A stretch of 64,000 nt of DNA, from positions 124,001 to 188,000 of the forward strand of contig NZ_FNRD01000002.1 in NCBI RefSeq assembly GCF_900107635.1, written 5' to 3'. Every line of letters starts with the position of its first letter. Positions within the stretch are counted from its first letter, which is position 1. The notes below the pieces were generated by a model. That model saw only the letters and a list, made by a program, of their open reading frames with translations. It searched no databases and was not told the origin of the DNA. This document shows positions 8,151 through 18,200 of the stretch, piece by piece. The stretch comes from Flavobacterium gillisiae (lineage in GTDB: Bacteria; Bacteroidota; Bacteroidia; Flavobacteriales; Flavobacteriaceae). A program made the translations under genes and the position numbers.

Positions 8151-8588
8151 ATGAAATTACCAAAAGAATTTTTGAATGGTTGTATTATTTTTGCTGCAAC
8201 TGGAGTCTTTTTTTTACTAATGAATGCTGTAGGTTTAGGCCATCTGTTCTATTTGCGCTTAATTAATGTGTTTTTTGTATTTTATGGCGTTAACAGAACC
8301 ATTAAAATGAATCTAGCTGAAGGCGAAAAAAATTTCGTCCCTAATAGCGTCGCCGCACTACTTACTTCGCTAGTTGGGGTGTTTTTAAGTATTCTGGGAC
8401 TAATAATATATAGTTATTTGCAAGGTGGTGATTCTTATGTTCAATCGCTTTCAGAAACATTTCTTTTTGGGGGAAACCCTTCAATTTTTGCTTATTCTAT
8501 TTCTCTGCTATTTGAAGGAATAGCATCTTCAGTGATTGTTACAATGCTACTAATGCTATATTGGAACAACCGGCTAACTTCTGACTAA
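8151..8588 (+). CDS. Uncharacterised membrane protein, tandem paralog 2
   Basis: This is the second copy of the pair, 145 residues, starting MKLPKEFLNG, with the same four predicted membrane segments and the shared GGDSY and SETFLF motifs. It lies 105 bases after copy 1 on the same strand. The intergenic stretch has no terminator and no clear promoter, so the two may share a transcript. About 55% identity between copies points to an old duplication with both copies kept under selection. No function can be assigned. Confidence 0.75.
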   Translation: MKLPKEFLNGCIIFAATGVFFLLMNAVGLGHLFYLRLINVFFVFYGVNRTIKMNLAEGEKNFVPNSVAALLTSLVGVFLSILGLIIYSYLQGGDSYVQSLSETFLFGGNPSIFAYSISLLFEGIASSVIVTMLLMLYWNNRLTSD

Positions 8589-8636
8589 CATTAAATTCTA
8601 AAATTATCTACCGCTGCCTATTTAAAGTATATTGCA

Positions 8637-8667
8637 TTGCTTCATTAGAACAATTTGGCTATTTTTG
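8637..8667 (+). promoter_or_regulatory. bioB promoter (-33 TTG, N20, -7 TATTTTTG)
   Basis: TTG at 8637-8639 and TATTTTTG at 8660-8667 have consensus spacing and lie 22 bases before the bioB ATG. Confidence 0.7.
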
Positions 8668-8688
8668 AGCCACTAAAAAATCGCATCT

Positions 8689-9774
8689 ATGAGCATTACT
8701 AAACACAATTGGACAAAAGAAGAGATTATTGCAATATATAATAAACCGATGATGGATTTGCTTTATGAAGCAGCCTCCATCCATAGAGAACATCATGATC
8801 CAAACGTGGTTCAGGTATCGACTTTATTGTCTATCAAAACTGGTGGTTGTCCAGAAGATTGTGGTTACTGTCCTCAAGCAGCGAGGTACCACACTTCAGT
8901 TGAAGGGAATGATCTAATGTCAGTAAACCAAGTAAAAGCGCAAGCTTTAAGAGCTAAAGAAAGTGGTTCTTCCAGAGTTTGTATGGGAGCAGCTTGGAGA
9001 AATGTAAAAGACGGTCCTGAATTTGATCAAGTCTTGGAAATGGTTCGAACGATCAATAAACTAGAAATGGAAGTTTGCTGCACGCTTGGAATGATTACTG
9101 AAAACCAAGCCCATCGTTTAGCAGAAGCTGGTTTATATGCTTACAATCACAATTTAGATACCTCAGAAGAATACTATAAAGAAGTCATTTCAACTCGTGG
9201 ATTTGAAGACCGTTTACAAACAATAGAGAATGTTCGTAAAACGAATGTTACAGTTTGTAGCGGTGGGATAATAGGTATGGGAGAAAGTATCGAAGACAGA
9301 GCCGGAATGCTAGTTGCTCTTTCAACTTTGAACCCTCAGCCGGAATCAGTGCCTATTAATGCATTAGTTGCCGTTGAAGGAACTCCAATGGAAGAAGAAA
9401 AACCAGTTGAAATTTGGGAAATGATTCGTATGGTAGCCACTACACGTATCATAATGCCTGAAACTCAAGTTCGTTTATCAGCTGGAAGAATGAATATGAG
9501 TCGCGAAGGTCAGGCGATGTGCTTTTTTGCTGGTGCAAATTCTATTTTTGCTGGAGACAAATTATTGACTACTCCAAATCCAGATGTAAATGAGGACATG
9601 AAGATGTTTGAGATGTTGGGTTTAAACCCACAAAAACCATTTACTAAAGTATCACAACCGGCTACCGTTGAAGCTGAAAACTCGCAATTTCTTCCTCTTG
9701 GAGAAAAACCAAAATGGTCAAGACCAGGACACGCTATTGAGAAGAACCTAGAAGCATCGGCTAAAGGAAAGTAA
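8689..9774 (+). CDS. bioB: Biotin synthase (radical SAM)
   Basis: BioB inserts sulfur into dethiobiotin to give biotin. The radical-SAM cluster motif CPEDCGYC is near residue 63, and YNHNLDTS and the C-terminal RLSAGRMNM stretch are typical. At 361 residues it is slightly longer than E. coli BioB. The gene is alone, not in a bio operon, with its own promoter and terminator. A normal bioA/bioD/bioF set is not in this window; the two BioF-like genes at 19.9 and 24.6 kb both look non-functional as AONS. Confidence 0.97.
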   Translation: MSITKHNWTKEEIIAIYNKPMMDLLYEAASIHREHHDPNVVQVSTLLSIKTGGCPEDCGYCPQAARYHTSVEGNDLMSVNQVKAQALRAKESGSSRVCMGAAWRNVKDGPEFDQVLEMVRTINKLEMEVCCTLGMITENQAHRLAEAGLYAYNHNLDTSEEYYKEVISTRGFEDRLQTIENVRKTNVTVCSGGIIGMGESIEDRAGMLVALSTLNPQPESVPINALVAVEGTPMEEEKPVEIWEMIRMVATTRIIMPETQVRLSAGRMNMSREGQAMCFFAGANSIFAGDKLLTTPNPDVNEDMKMFEMLGLNPQKPFTKVSQPATVEAENSQFLPLGEKPKWSRPGHAIEKNLEASAKGK

Positions 9775-9791
9775 TCTTTTTCTTTTTATAT

Positions 9792-9827
9792 AAAAAAACC
9801 ATCTTGATTTTCAAGATGGTTTTTTTT
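9792..9827. terminator. Bidirectional terminator between bioB and the first giant T9SS gene
   Basis: Stem ACCATCTTGA/TCAAGATGGT with a 3-nt loop, flanked by A and T runs, between two convergent genes. Confidence 0.9.
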
Positions 9828-9846
9828 ATGCTCTTACTTTTATATT

Positions 9847-12800
9847 CTAGAAAATAATTTTCTTACTTACTATTTGCCCGTTTTGTAAAACAACTTTTAC
9901 GATTAGCCCTTGATCAGTACGAATTAAAGTTTGAATTTTATAATCGCTAGCAGCAATCTTTGTCTTACTGTACAATTGTCTACCAGAAAAATCAAATACG
10001 ACTACTTTATCAATAAGCTCATTTGAAGATTTTATTTGGATTTCTTTATTTTTACTAGAAACTAATACTCCATTTTTCACATCGTCAAAATCATCGATGG
10101 TTAATGTTTTATTAGTATATTTTATAATGAAACGATTATTAAACACTCCACTTTCAGTTTTAAATAAATAAGGATCCATTTTTAAATTATGTGTCGTATT
10201 AAGTAATTTATCCTCTAAAAAAACATCTTTATCGACAAATGATCCATCCACCTGACCTATCCCAATTTGAAAGTCACCCACAATAGTGGAGCTATAACCT
10301 AGTGGAACCTGATCGGCTTGGTCAAATGGCAACGCTCTTCCCTGAATAACTAAATTCTTATCTTGATTAATACTGTAGAAATCCAAAAACTCATTAGAAT
10401 CAAAGCTTTCTCCGTCAAAAGCTGAATCGTATTCATTTGTAGCTCCAGTTACATACCCTACCAAGGTTTGTTTAAAAGCATCTTGCATGTTATATAAATT
10501 TAACCATAATCTATCTTTTTCAACTGTGGTAACAGCTTTCGTATTTGAAGCATTTTTAAAAAATTGAGAATTATTCCCCGGTGCCGTCCCTCCTCCAACT
10601 CTCATGCTATTATTGAAAACAGCATTACCAGATGCAATACTTGTAGTAAAAAAAGCTTGGCCAGAAGCAATTTTTCCGGAAGGAGCATTACTATTTACTG
10701 CCCCAGCATTTGATGAACTTGGTGCTTGAGTTGCAACGCCGCCAGTTAAATTATAGCTTGCATAGTCATCCGAAGAATAAGCATATGTTCCTGAACCTGG
10801 ATTAGACACTCCTATTCCTATATTTGTATTATGAGTCCAGAAATAAATTGTCCCTTCTATTACTCCATTATTTGCCGTCAAAAAGGAGTCGGCATCTAAA
10901 GCAGATGGATAGGGATTGCCTATCAAATTAGAATTCCCCGCTACTCCAATAGCCGTATTTTTCACCCCATTATTTGGTACCCCAATAAAACTGGCTAAAT
11001 AAACACTAGGAGGTGTAGGAGCTGAATAATTTTGAGGTCCTCTTACAATATAACCAGTTCCAATTGCCATTGTACTAGCTGAATTTTCTTGTCTCCAATT
11101 ATCTATTCCAGAATCAAAAGAATAAAATTTATCTCCAAGAGTATTAGGCGAAAGATTATATAATGTTTGTGATGCTACTGGAGACGACCAGTAAGTATAA
11201 TCAAAATTACTAATAGAAGTTGTCTCTCTTTTATAGATAATATCTCCTGAATTAGGAGTCGAAGGAGTATCATTAATTTGAACTAAACTTGCTCCACTTT
11301 CAAAAGTCAATGTACCTGATGGTTGAACATCTATTTCATTTTTTATTTTCAAGGTGCGACCTGCTTTAAAAACAACAGTAGTACTTCCTGTAACCTTACA
11401 AGAACATCCTTCAATATCCACATTGGGATCTGATGCAAGTGGATAATTTCCTGAAAAAACAATTTTATCACTCAGAGTTGGCGTTCCGTTAGACCAAACA
11501 GTTCCGTTCCATGTATTTGTAACAGCTGAATTCATCACTACATTTCCTGTAGCCACAGAAGCACAAGAACCGTTCGACGCCGAAAACTTATAGGTTCCCG
11601 TAGCTAATCCTGAAATAGTCATTACTGTTCCAGTGATTGCATAACTACTAGTTGAGGTTCCTGTTTGTGTTATTGTTCCAGAAGTTGGCAGTCCACTTAA
11701 AACTACACTTCCTTTAGAAATTACACAATCTGGTTGAGTAACCGTACCAACTGATGGGACTGCAGGAATTGGATTAGTTATAAATGCTCCTGAAATCAAA
11801 CTGGTAACTGATGATCCGCATGTTCCAGTTATAATACAATAATAATATAATGTTCCAGAAACTGTAGATTGTGGTGTATAACTATTGGTTTGAGCACCGT
11901 TTGCTAATGCCAATGATGTTCCTCCTGTATTACTATTTGACGCATTACTATACCACTGATAAGTTAATCCAGTTCCGCTTGCCGTTACTGTAATTGCTAA
12001 AAATGCTGAACCTATACATTTTGTTTGTGTAGCAGTAGATTCTGAACTAATCCCCGTATTTCCATTTGTAATAAACGCTCCCGAAACTAAACTGGTAACT
12101 GACGATCCGCATGTTCCAGTTATAATACAATAATAATATAATGTTCCAGAAACTGTTGATTGTGGTGTATAACTATTTGTTTGAGCACCGTTTACTGATG
12201 ACAATGATGCTCCTCCTGAATTGCTATTTGATGTATTACTGTACCATTGATAAGTTAATCCAGTTCCGCTTGCCGTTACTGTAATTGGAGAAAATACTGA
12301 ACCTATACATTTTGTTTGTGCAGCAGTCGATTGTGAAGTTATACTAGTTACAGGAGAGCTAGCGTAAATAATTGTTCCCGAACTTACACTGGTACCACAT
12401 GTGTTGTATGCTCGGACTCTATAATAGTATGTTGTACCTGCAGTAAGTCCTGTAACATTTTTGATCGTCACATTGCTAACATCTAAGTTGCTATATCCAG
12501 TTACTAATGTAGCAAAGGTGCTTACGGTTGAAACATCTAAATAATATCCCGTGGCGTTTGCACTTGCCGACCAGTTAGCTGTAATCTGTGTACATGTTGC
12601 TGCTGTGCCCGCACTTGCTATTGGAGCGGATGGCGCTGCCGCTGGCTTAGCATTAATAACCACATTTGATGAAGTTACTGGGCTACAACCTGCACTAGGA
12701 AACAACTGTGATTGCGGAATAATTTGTAATCCTTGACCTGGATAACTCCATGATAAAGTTGACACTGCCTGACCTCCATTTTCAAAAAATTCTAATACAA

Positions 12801-14943
12801 TATTATATTTTACTCCCTCAGTAAGGGTTATTGAACCTGTGTCAGTTGTTGAAGCATGATTAGTCCAATTGTTAATGACTTGTACTCCATTTACCCATAG
12901 CCTAATCCCATCATCACTAACAGTTGAAAAGGTATAAGAACCAGTAGTAGGTGCTTGTATCAATCCCCACCATCTAACTGAAAAACCATCAATGGGAATG
13001 GACGGGTCTGGGCTTCCATTTCCCCAATTAAAATTAACTGTAGCATCAGTACGTGTTAATGTAGGGGAACCGGAGAGGTTCATATTGTTAAAATAATCTC
13101 CAATTAATCCAGTACCATTATTTGTACTAGTAACTGCATAGGTATAAGTCCCTGTAGAAAGTCCTGATACTGTTGTACTTGTTCCAGACCCTGTCGTTGT
13201 AGTACTTCCAGGACTTTGCGTCAATAGCCATGAACCTGAAGGCAATCCACTTAATGCCACACTTCCTGTTGCTACACTACATGTTGGCTGCGTTATTGTT
13301 CCAACTGTTGGTGCTGTTGTTGCAGTCACTGCAATAGGATAATTGGGAGAAATAGTACCACTACCACAAGCATTCACACCATAAACCGTAAGATTCCCTG
13401 AAGTTGCATTTGTAGCAAATGTTATTGTTGGATTATTTGTTGTACCTGAAATCGTAGCTCCGGCGCCAGAATATGCCCATGAATAACTAGTAGCATTAGT
13501 AATCACTGGAACTGAATAGCTTACACTAGATTGTCCTTGACATACGGTTGCTGTACCTGAAATTGTACCTGCTGCTACTGGCAAAGGACTGATTGTCACA
13601 GTACAAACATTTGAATAAGCAATGTTCGTACACGGTGAATTTTGTACTACAGCTCTATAATAAGTAGTTTGTGTCAAATTACTAACATTTATATTGTTTG
13701 CAGTAGTCGCTATTGTTGTTGGTGTAGAAACAAAGTTATTAGTTGATGACTCCCAGCGTATCGGGTTTCCTGTTTGACCAGTCAATCCTAGGTTAGTAAT
13801 ATAAGAATTAGCACAACCGCTCGCTGTGGACGGGATATTTCCTCCAAAACTAGACTGACTTATAAAAACATACGGAGATGTAACTGGTGACCCTGAAGCT
13901 CCTGTAGTATCACATCCATTTGTAGATTTAACAGAAAAATTCCCACTAACAGCATTTGACCCAAAAGTTATAACTGCCGACAACCCATCTGACGCAGGAA
14001 CTATTGTCCATCCTGTTGCACTTGTAGACCATACATAACCTGAAGCACCTGCTAATGCATTTATAGTATAAGTAGCCGTACTACTTTGACATTGTGCCGT
14101 AGAAGGAGTGCCTGAAATTGTAGGTGCTCCACTTGGCGAATTTGCTACATAAACTAATCTTGTAACAGTTCTAGTTGTACAACTTGTACTTGTAATTGTA
14201 TAGCTAATTGTTGCTGTTCCTACTCCTACTGCATTTATGACTCCCGTAGTTGAATTTACTGTGGCTATACTATTGTTGCTACTAGACCAAGTCCCTCCCG
14301 ATACAGTTGATGTTAAAGTAGTCGTTTTAGTTCCGTATGTACAGATATATTGATTCCCAGAAAGGTTACCTGCACTAGTTGGACAACCTTTTAAAGTAAC
14401 ATTATCAATATAAAAAACTCTGTTGTTATTGTCAGAGTTATTAGTTTTATAAATTAATATCCAAACTTCAGAATTATCGCTTGAAGAAGCTGGGAATTGT
14501 GTACTAGTTTTCGTACTACCTGTTGTTGCTGCTGTATAATTGTTAATAACTGAACTAAATGAATTGCCTTTATCAGGACTTACATAAACTTGAAAGTCAC
14601 CTATCCTTGTATTACTTGCATCATTACAATAGGAAAACTCTAAATTTTCATATCCTGTTGTATTGACAACAAATAAATAATAATCATTAGTTCTCCAACT
14701 TGTGCTAGACAAAGAACTAGAGTTTCCTGTATTACAAGTGTTATTAGTTGAGAATTGTATATTGGTAAGGCCATTACTAGCAGCTATCGAAGGTGTACCA
14801 ACAGTATTATTTATATTTGGATTCGCAGAACCTTCAAAGTCATATTGAAAAAGAGTAGTTTGCCCGAAAGAAACTGAAGATATTATCAAACATAGAATAC
14901 AAAAAAGCATTCTTTTATTTACTAAAAGTAAAATTTTATTCAT
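9847..14943 (-). CDS. Giant modular secreted protein with Ig-like, PA14 and Fn3 domains and T9SS sorting region
   Basis: A 1698-residue exported protein. A signal peptide ends near SSVSFGQ. A Big_2-like domain lies near 190-265; a PA14 domain (GLIGDYFNN to the FFENGGQAVSTLSWSYPG stretch) at about 612-750; an Fn3-like domain at about 768-860; two almost identical 97-residue Ig-like units at about 865-1060. From about residue 1142 to the end it is homologous to the C-terminal half of the 15246-19094 protein. That part includes RGPQN, IGNPYPSALDADSF and an end in NGQIVSKKIIF, and looks like the T9SS sorting region I know as type C. PA14 domains often bind carbohydrate, so surface adhesion or glycan binding is an inference. 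Confidence 0.88.
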   Translation of the reverse strand: MNKILLLVNKRMLFCILCLIISSVSFGQTTLFQYDFEGSANPNINNTVGTPSIAASNGLTNIQFSTNNTCNTGNSSSLSSTSWRTNDYYLFVVNTTGYENLEFSYCNDASNTRIGDFQVYVSPDKGNSFSSVINNYTAATTGSTKTSTQFPASSSDNSEVWILIYKTNNSDNNNRVFYIDNVTLKGCPTSAGNLSGNQYICTYGTKTTTLTSTVSGGTWSSSNNSIATVNSTTGVINAVGVGTATISYTITSTSCTTRTVTRLVYVANSPSGAPTISGTPSTAQCQSSTATYTINALAGASGYVWSTSATGWTIVPASDGLSAVITFGSNAVSGNFSVKSTNGCDTTGASGSPVTSPYVFISQSSFGGNIPSTASGCANSYITNLGLTGQTGNPIRWESSTNNFVSTPTTIATTANNINVSNLTQTTYYRAVVQNSPCTNIAYSNVCTVTISPLPVAAGTISGTATVCQGQSSVSYSVPVITNATSYSWAYSGAGATISGTTNNPTITFATNATSGNLTVYGVNACGSGTISPNYPIAVTATTAPTVGTITQPTCSVATGSVALSGLPSGSWLLTQSPGSTTTTGSGTSTTVSGLSTGTYTYAVTSTNNGTGLIGDYFNNMNLSGSPTLTRTDATVNFNWGNGSPDPSIPIDGFSVRWWGLIQAPTTGSYTFSTVSDDGIRLWVNGVQVINNWTNHASTTDTGSITLTEGVKYNIVLEFFENGGQAVSTLSWSYPGQGLQIIPQSQLFPSAGCSPVTSSNVVINAKPAAAPSAPIASAGTAATCTQITANWSASANATGYYLDVSTVSTFATLVTGYSNLDVSNVTIKNVTGLTAGTTYYYRVRAYNTCGTSVSSGTIIYASSPVTSITSQSTAAQTKCIGSVFSPITVTASGTGLTYQWYSNTSNSNSGGASLSSVNGAQTNSYTPQSTVSGTLYYYCIITGTCGSSVTSLVSGAFITNGNTGISSESTATQTKCIGSAFLAITVTASGTGLTYQWYSNASNSNTGGTSLALANGAQTNSYTPQSTVSGTLYYYCIITGTCGSSVTSLISGAFITNPIPAVPSVGTVTQPDCVISKGSVVLSGLPTSGTITQTGTSTSSYAITGTVMTISGLATGTYKFSASNGSCASVATGNVVMNSAVTNTWNGTVWSNGTPTLSDKIVFSGNYPLASDPNVDIEGCSCKVTGSTTVVFKAGRTLKIKNEIDVQPSGTLTFESGASLVQINDTPSTPNSGDIIYKRETTSISNFDYTYWSSPVASQTLYNLSPNTLGDKFYSFDSGIDNWRQENSASTMAIGTGYIVRGPQNYSAPTPPSVYLASFIGVPNNGVKNTAIGVAGNSNLIGNPYPSALDADSFLTANNGVIEGTIYFWTHNTNIGIGVSNPGSGTYAYSSDDYASYNLTGGVATQAPSSSNAGAVNSNAPSGKIASGQAFFTTSIASGNAVFNNSMRVGGGTAPGNNSQFFKNASNTKAVTTVEKDRLWLNLYNMQDAFKQTLVGYVTGATNEYDSAFDGESFDSNEFLDFYSINQDKNLVIQGRALPFDQADQVPLGYSSTIVGDFQIGIGQVDGSFVDKDVFLEDKLLNTTHNLKMDPYLFKTESGVFNNRFIIKYTNKTLTIDDFDDVKNGVLVSSKNKEIQIKSSNELIDKVVVFDFSGRQLYSKTKIAASDYKIQTLIRTDQGLIVKVVLQNGQIVSKKIIF
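11781..12362 (-). repeat. Tandem coding repeat, two units of 291 bp
   Basis: Two consecutive 97-codon units (11781-12071 and 12072-12362) encode Ig-like domains that share runs such as QTNSYTPQSTVSGTLYYYC. Long stretches are identical at the DNA level, so the duplication is recent or kept alike by recombination. Confidence 0.85.
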
Positions 14944-15182
14944 GTGGTATTTTTAAAAAATTGGGGGCGAATTTTAAATATAATTCTTTCTAAATAGAGC
15001 ATTTTATTTTTCTAAAAAAAAAAAAATGAAACTAAACAGACTTGCACAATATCGCTTTTCATTTTATGACTAATGAAATTTAATCGACAAAATGCATTTA
15101 AATCCGATTAAACACCCATGTTAAACAGCTTGAGATCTAAACAACACAAAAAGACTATAGGAAAAAATTAACTTAAAAAAAC

Positions 15183-15218
15183 AAAACCCCCATTACGTCA
15201 AAACATAATGGGGGTTTT
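15183..15218 (-). terminator. Intrinsic terminator of the second T9SS gene
   Basis: A 13-bp perfect stem AAAACCCCCATTA/TAATGGGGGTTTT with a 10-nt loop, 28 bases past the stop of the 15246-19094 gene. The rest of the gap 14944-15182 is AT-rich; no exact TAnnTTTG box was found for the 14943 start. Confidence 0.85.
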
Positions 15219-15245
15219 CGAAATTGATTATCTTTTTTTTTAATT

Positions 15246-18200
15246 CTAATAAACGATTTTTTGTGTTACTGATTGTCCATTTTGTAACTCTACTTTTACA
15301 ATCAATATTTGTTTTTCCGATTGTATATTACGTATGACCAAAACTTTATTATTGACAGTTGTATTTTTATAAACTTGCCTTCCTGACATATCAAAAATTA
15401 AAACCTTATCAATATTTTCAACTGATGAATTTACTTTTACCTCCTTATTTTTATTAGAAATCAATACCCCGTATTCAGCCAATTCAAAATCTTCTTTTGC
15501 TAGAGTCTTATTGGCATTTGTATATCGCAAGGTGAAACGATTGTTAAAAGTACCAATTTCAGTTTTATAATCGTAAGCAGATTTATTCAAATTATGGATG
15601 CTATTTGTCATATTATCTTTTAAATAAATTTCTTTACCTGTAAACAGGCCATCAACCTGATCAATACTTATAGTAAAATCTCCCGCAATAGTAGAACTGT
15701 ATCCTAGGGGCACCTCATCTGTGTCTACAAAAGGTAAGGCTCTACCTTGAATTACTAGGTTTTTATCACTATTAATACTGTAAAAATCAATAAATTCATT
15801 CCCATCAAAACTTTCCCCATCATATCTACTATCAAAATCATTTGTTGCGCCTGATACATACCCTATTAATGTTTGTTTAAATGCACCTTGAGTATTTGTC
15901 AAGTTCAGCCAAACTCTGTTTTTTTCGACAACGGTCGCTTTCTGGCCTGATTTTGTTTTGAAAAATTGAGAATTATCCAATGTGATCAATCCCACACCTA
16001 CACGCATCGTATTAGTGAAATTTATTGATCCAGAATTAGTTGTATTTACAAAAAAACCCTGTCCTGACCCGATTTTCCCCAAAGGAATAGAACTTCCTGA
16101 TCCGGCAGCTGCTCCTCCTGTTAAATTATACGACGCATAGTCGTCTGAAGTATAAGCATACAATCCTGAACCCAAGTTAGTAGTTCCTGCTCCAATAGCT
16201 GTCTTGTGCGTCCAAAAATAAAGTGTCCCTTCCAATATAGCATTACTTTTAATGAAAGTATCGGCATCTAAAGCGGAAGGATATGGATTCCCTAATAAAT
16301 AAGACGCTTCTACAGAAGTACTTATCGCAATACTAACATTCCCATTATTTGGAACTCCAACAAAAGAAGCTTCATAAAAACCTGGAGGTTTTGGAGCAGC
16401 AAAATTTTGTGGTCCTCTGATGATGTAACCAATTCCCTTTGCCATTAAAGCTGATGAAGGTTCCTGCACCCAGTTATCGGTAGCGCCGTTAAAGGAATAA
16501 AACTTATCTCCAAGAGTTTGAGGCGAAACACTATACAGCGTTTGAGGTGAAACAGGAGATGACCAATAGGTATAATCAAAATTAGTTACTACACCTGGAG
16601 TGATTCTTTTGTATGTTATATTTCCTGAATTAGTAACTCCACTATTTACTTGTACTAAACTAGCTTTATCTTCAAAAGTAAGCGATCCGCCAGAAACTGT
16701 TAATCCATTTGTTATTTTCAAGGCATGTCCGGAATTAATCGTAACAGATCCGGAATTCACTTGGCAAGAACAAGCTACAATATCTCCAATTGAATTATAA
16801 GTTCCATTAAAAATAAGTGCTTGAGCACTTGTTGGAGGCCCATTTGTCCATCCGCTACCATTCCAAATTGCAGCAGCCGGAACAGTCATTGTAACGATAT
16901 TCGAATTGGATGGACTAGTTGTTGCACAAGTTCCATTTGAAGTCATTATTACTTTTATCGAATCTCCATTTGCTAAGGAAGTTGATGTATAGGTTGATGC
17001 TATTGCTCCACTGATTATTGTTGCCCCGTTATACCATTGATACGCTGGAGTTGCTCCACCATTAGTTGGTGTCGCTGTAAATGTTACTGAGGTACCTGAG
17101 CAAATCGCTCCCGAAGGAGAAGCTACAATATTTACACTCGCTGGTAAGTTTGGATTCACTGCCATTGAAACAGTATTTGAAGTGGCTGGACTACCTGTTG
17201 CACAAGTTGCATTTGAAGTCATTATTACCTTTATAGCATCACCATTAACTAAGGAAGTTGACGTATAAGTTGACGCTGTTGCACCGCTAATTATTGTTGC
17301 TCCGTTATACCATTGGTACGCTGGAGTTATTCCACCATTAGTTGGTGTCGCTGCAAATGTTACTGAAGTACCTGAGCAAATCGCTCCTGACGGAGAAGCC
17401 GCAATATTTACACTCGCTGGTAAGTTTGGATTAACAGTAACCGTAGCACTTCCTGAAATTGTATTGGAACAGAAATCCGTACTTTGATAGGTCGCACTAA
17501 CCAAGCTATAAACAAAAGTACCTGCAGCACTTGTTACAACCGGTACATTTGTAGTTCCTGATACAGTTCCACTTTTAGCAACAATATCTACAGTTTGAAG
17601 CCCCCCATTATTAATAGTATAAGTTACAGTTATAGCAACAGTCTGTGGATTAGTAAAAGTTATATTTGGAGAAGAAGCCCCAACACATACACTTGTAGTA
17701 CCACTAATCGTAGCTGTAGGCATTGGGCGAACATTTAAATTAGCGCCTGCATTTACAAAACCGTTCGTTCTTGTACACGTAGCATTAGATATAGAAACTA
17801 AAGTATAACCTGTATTAGATGTAGGATTATCTGCCGGCTTAAAACTGTAGGGAGCGGCAGATTGTATTGCAACTGTGTATTCTACAGAAGTAGAATTGTT
17901 CTTATACGTTATGCTATAAGGAGCAGAATACGTAGTATCATCAGCATCAAAAGTCAATTGTGGACTTCCACCAGTACAAATGGTAGTTGCAAAAAAACCA
18001 TTGGTAACATTATTAGGTAAAGCATTAACTGAAACAACAGTTGCTATTGACGATGCACTTAGACAACCACTTGAATTTGTTATTTGAACAGTATAACTAC
18101 CCGCTGTAGTAGCGTTTACGCTCTGTGTAGTTGCACCTGTTGACCATAAATAACTTGTTCCTACACTAGATGTCAATGTGACACTTCCACCTGAGCAAAT

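Noticed and set aside
11781..12362. Possible CRISPR array or VNTR
   Set aside because: Units are 291 bp, in frame and encode Ig-like domains; no short repeats with unique spacers.
12551..12736. Open frames antisense to the giant T9SS genes and many other genes
   Set aside because: They are shadows caused by biased codon use on the other strand; no promoter, no known motif.
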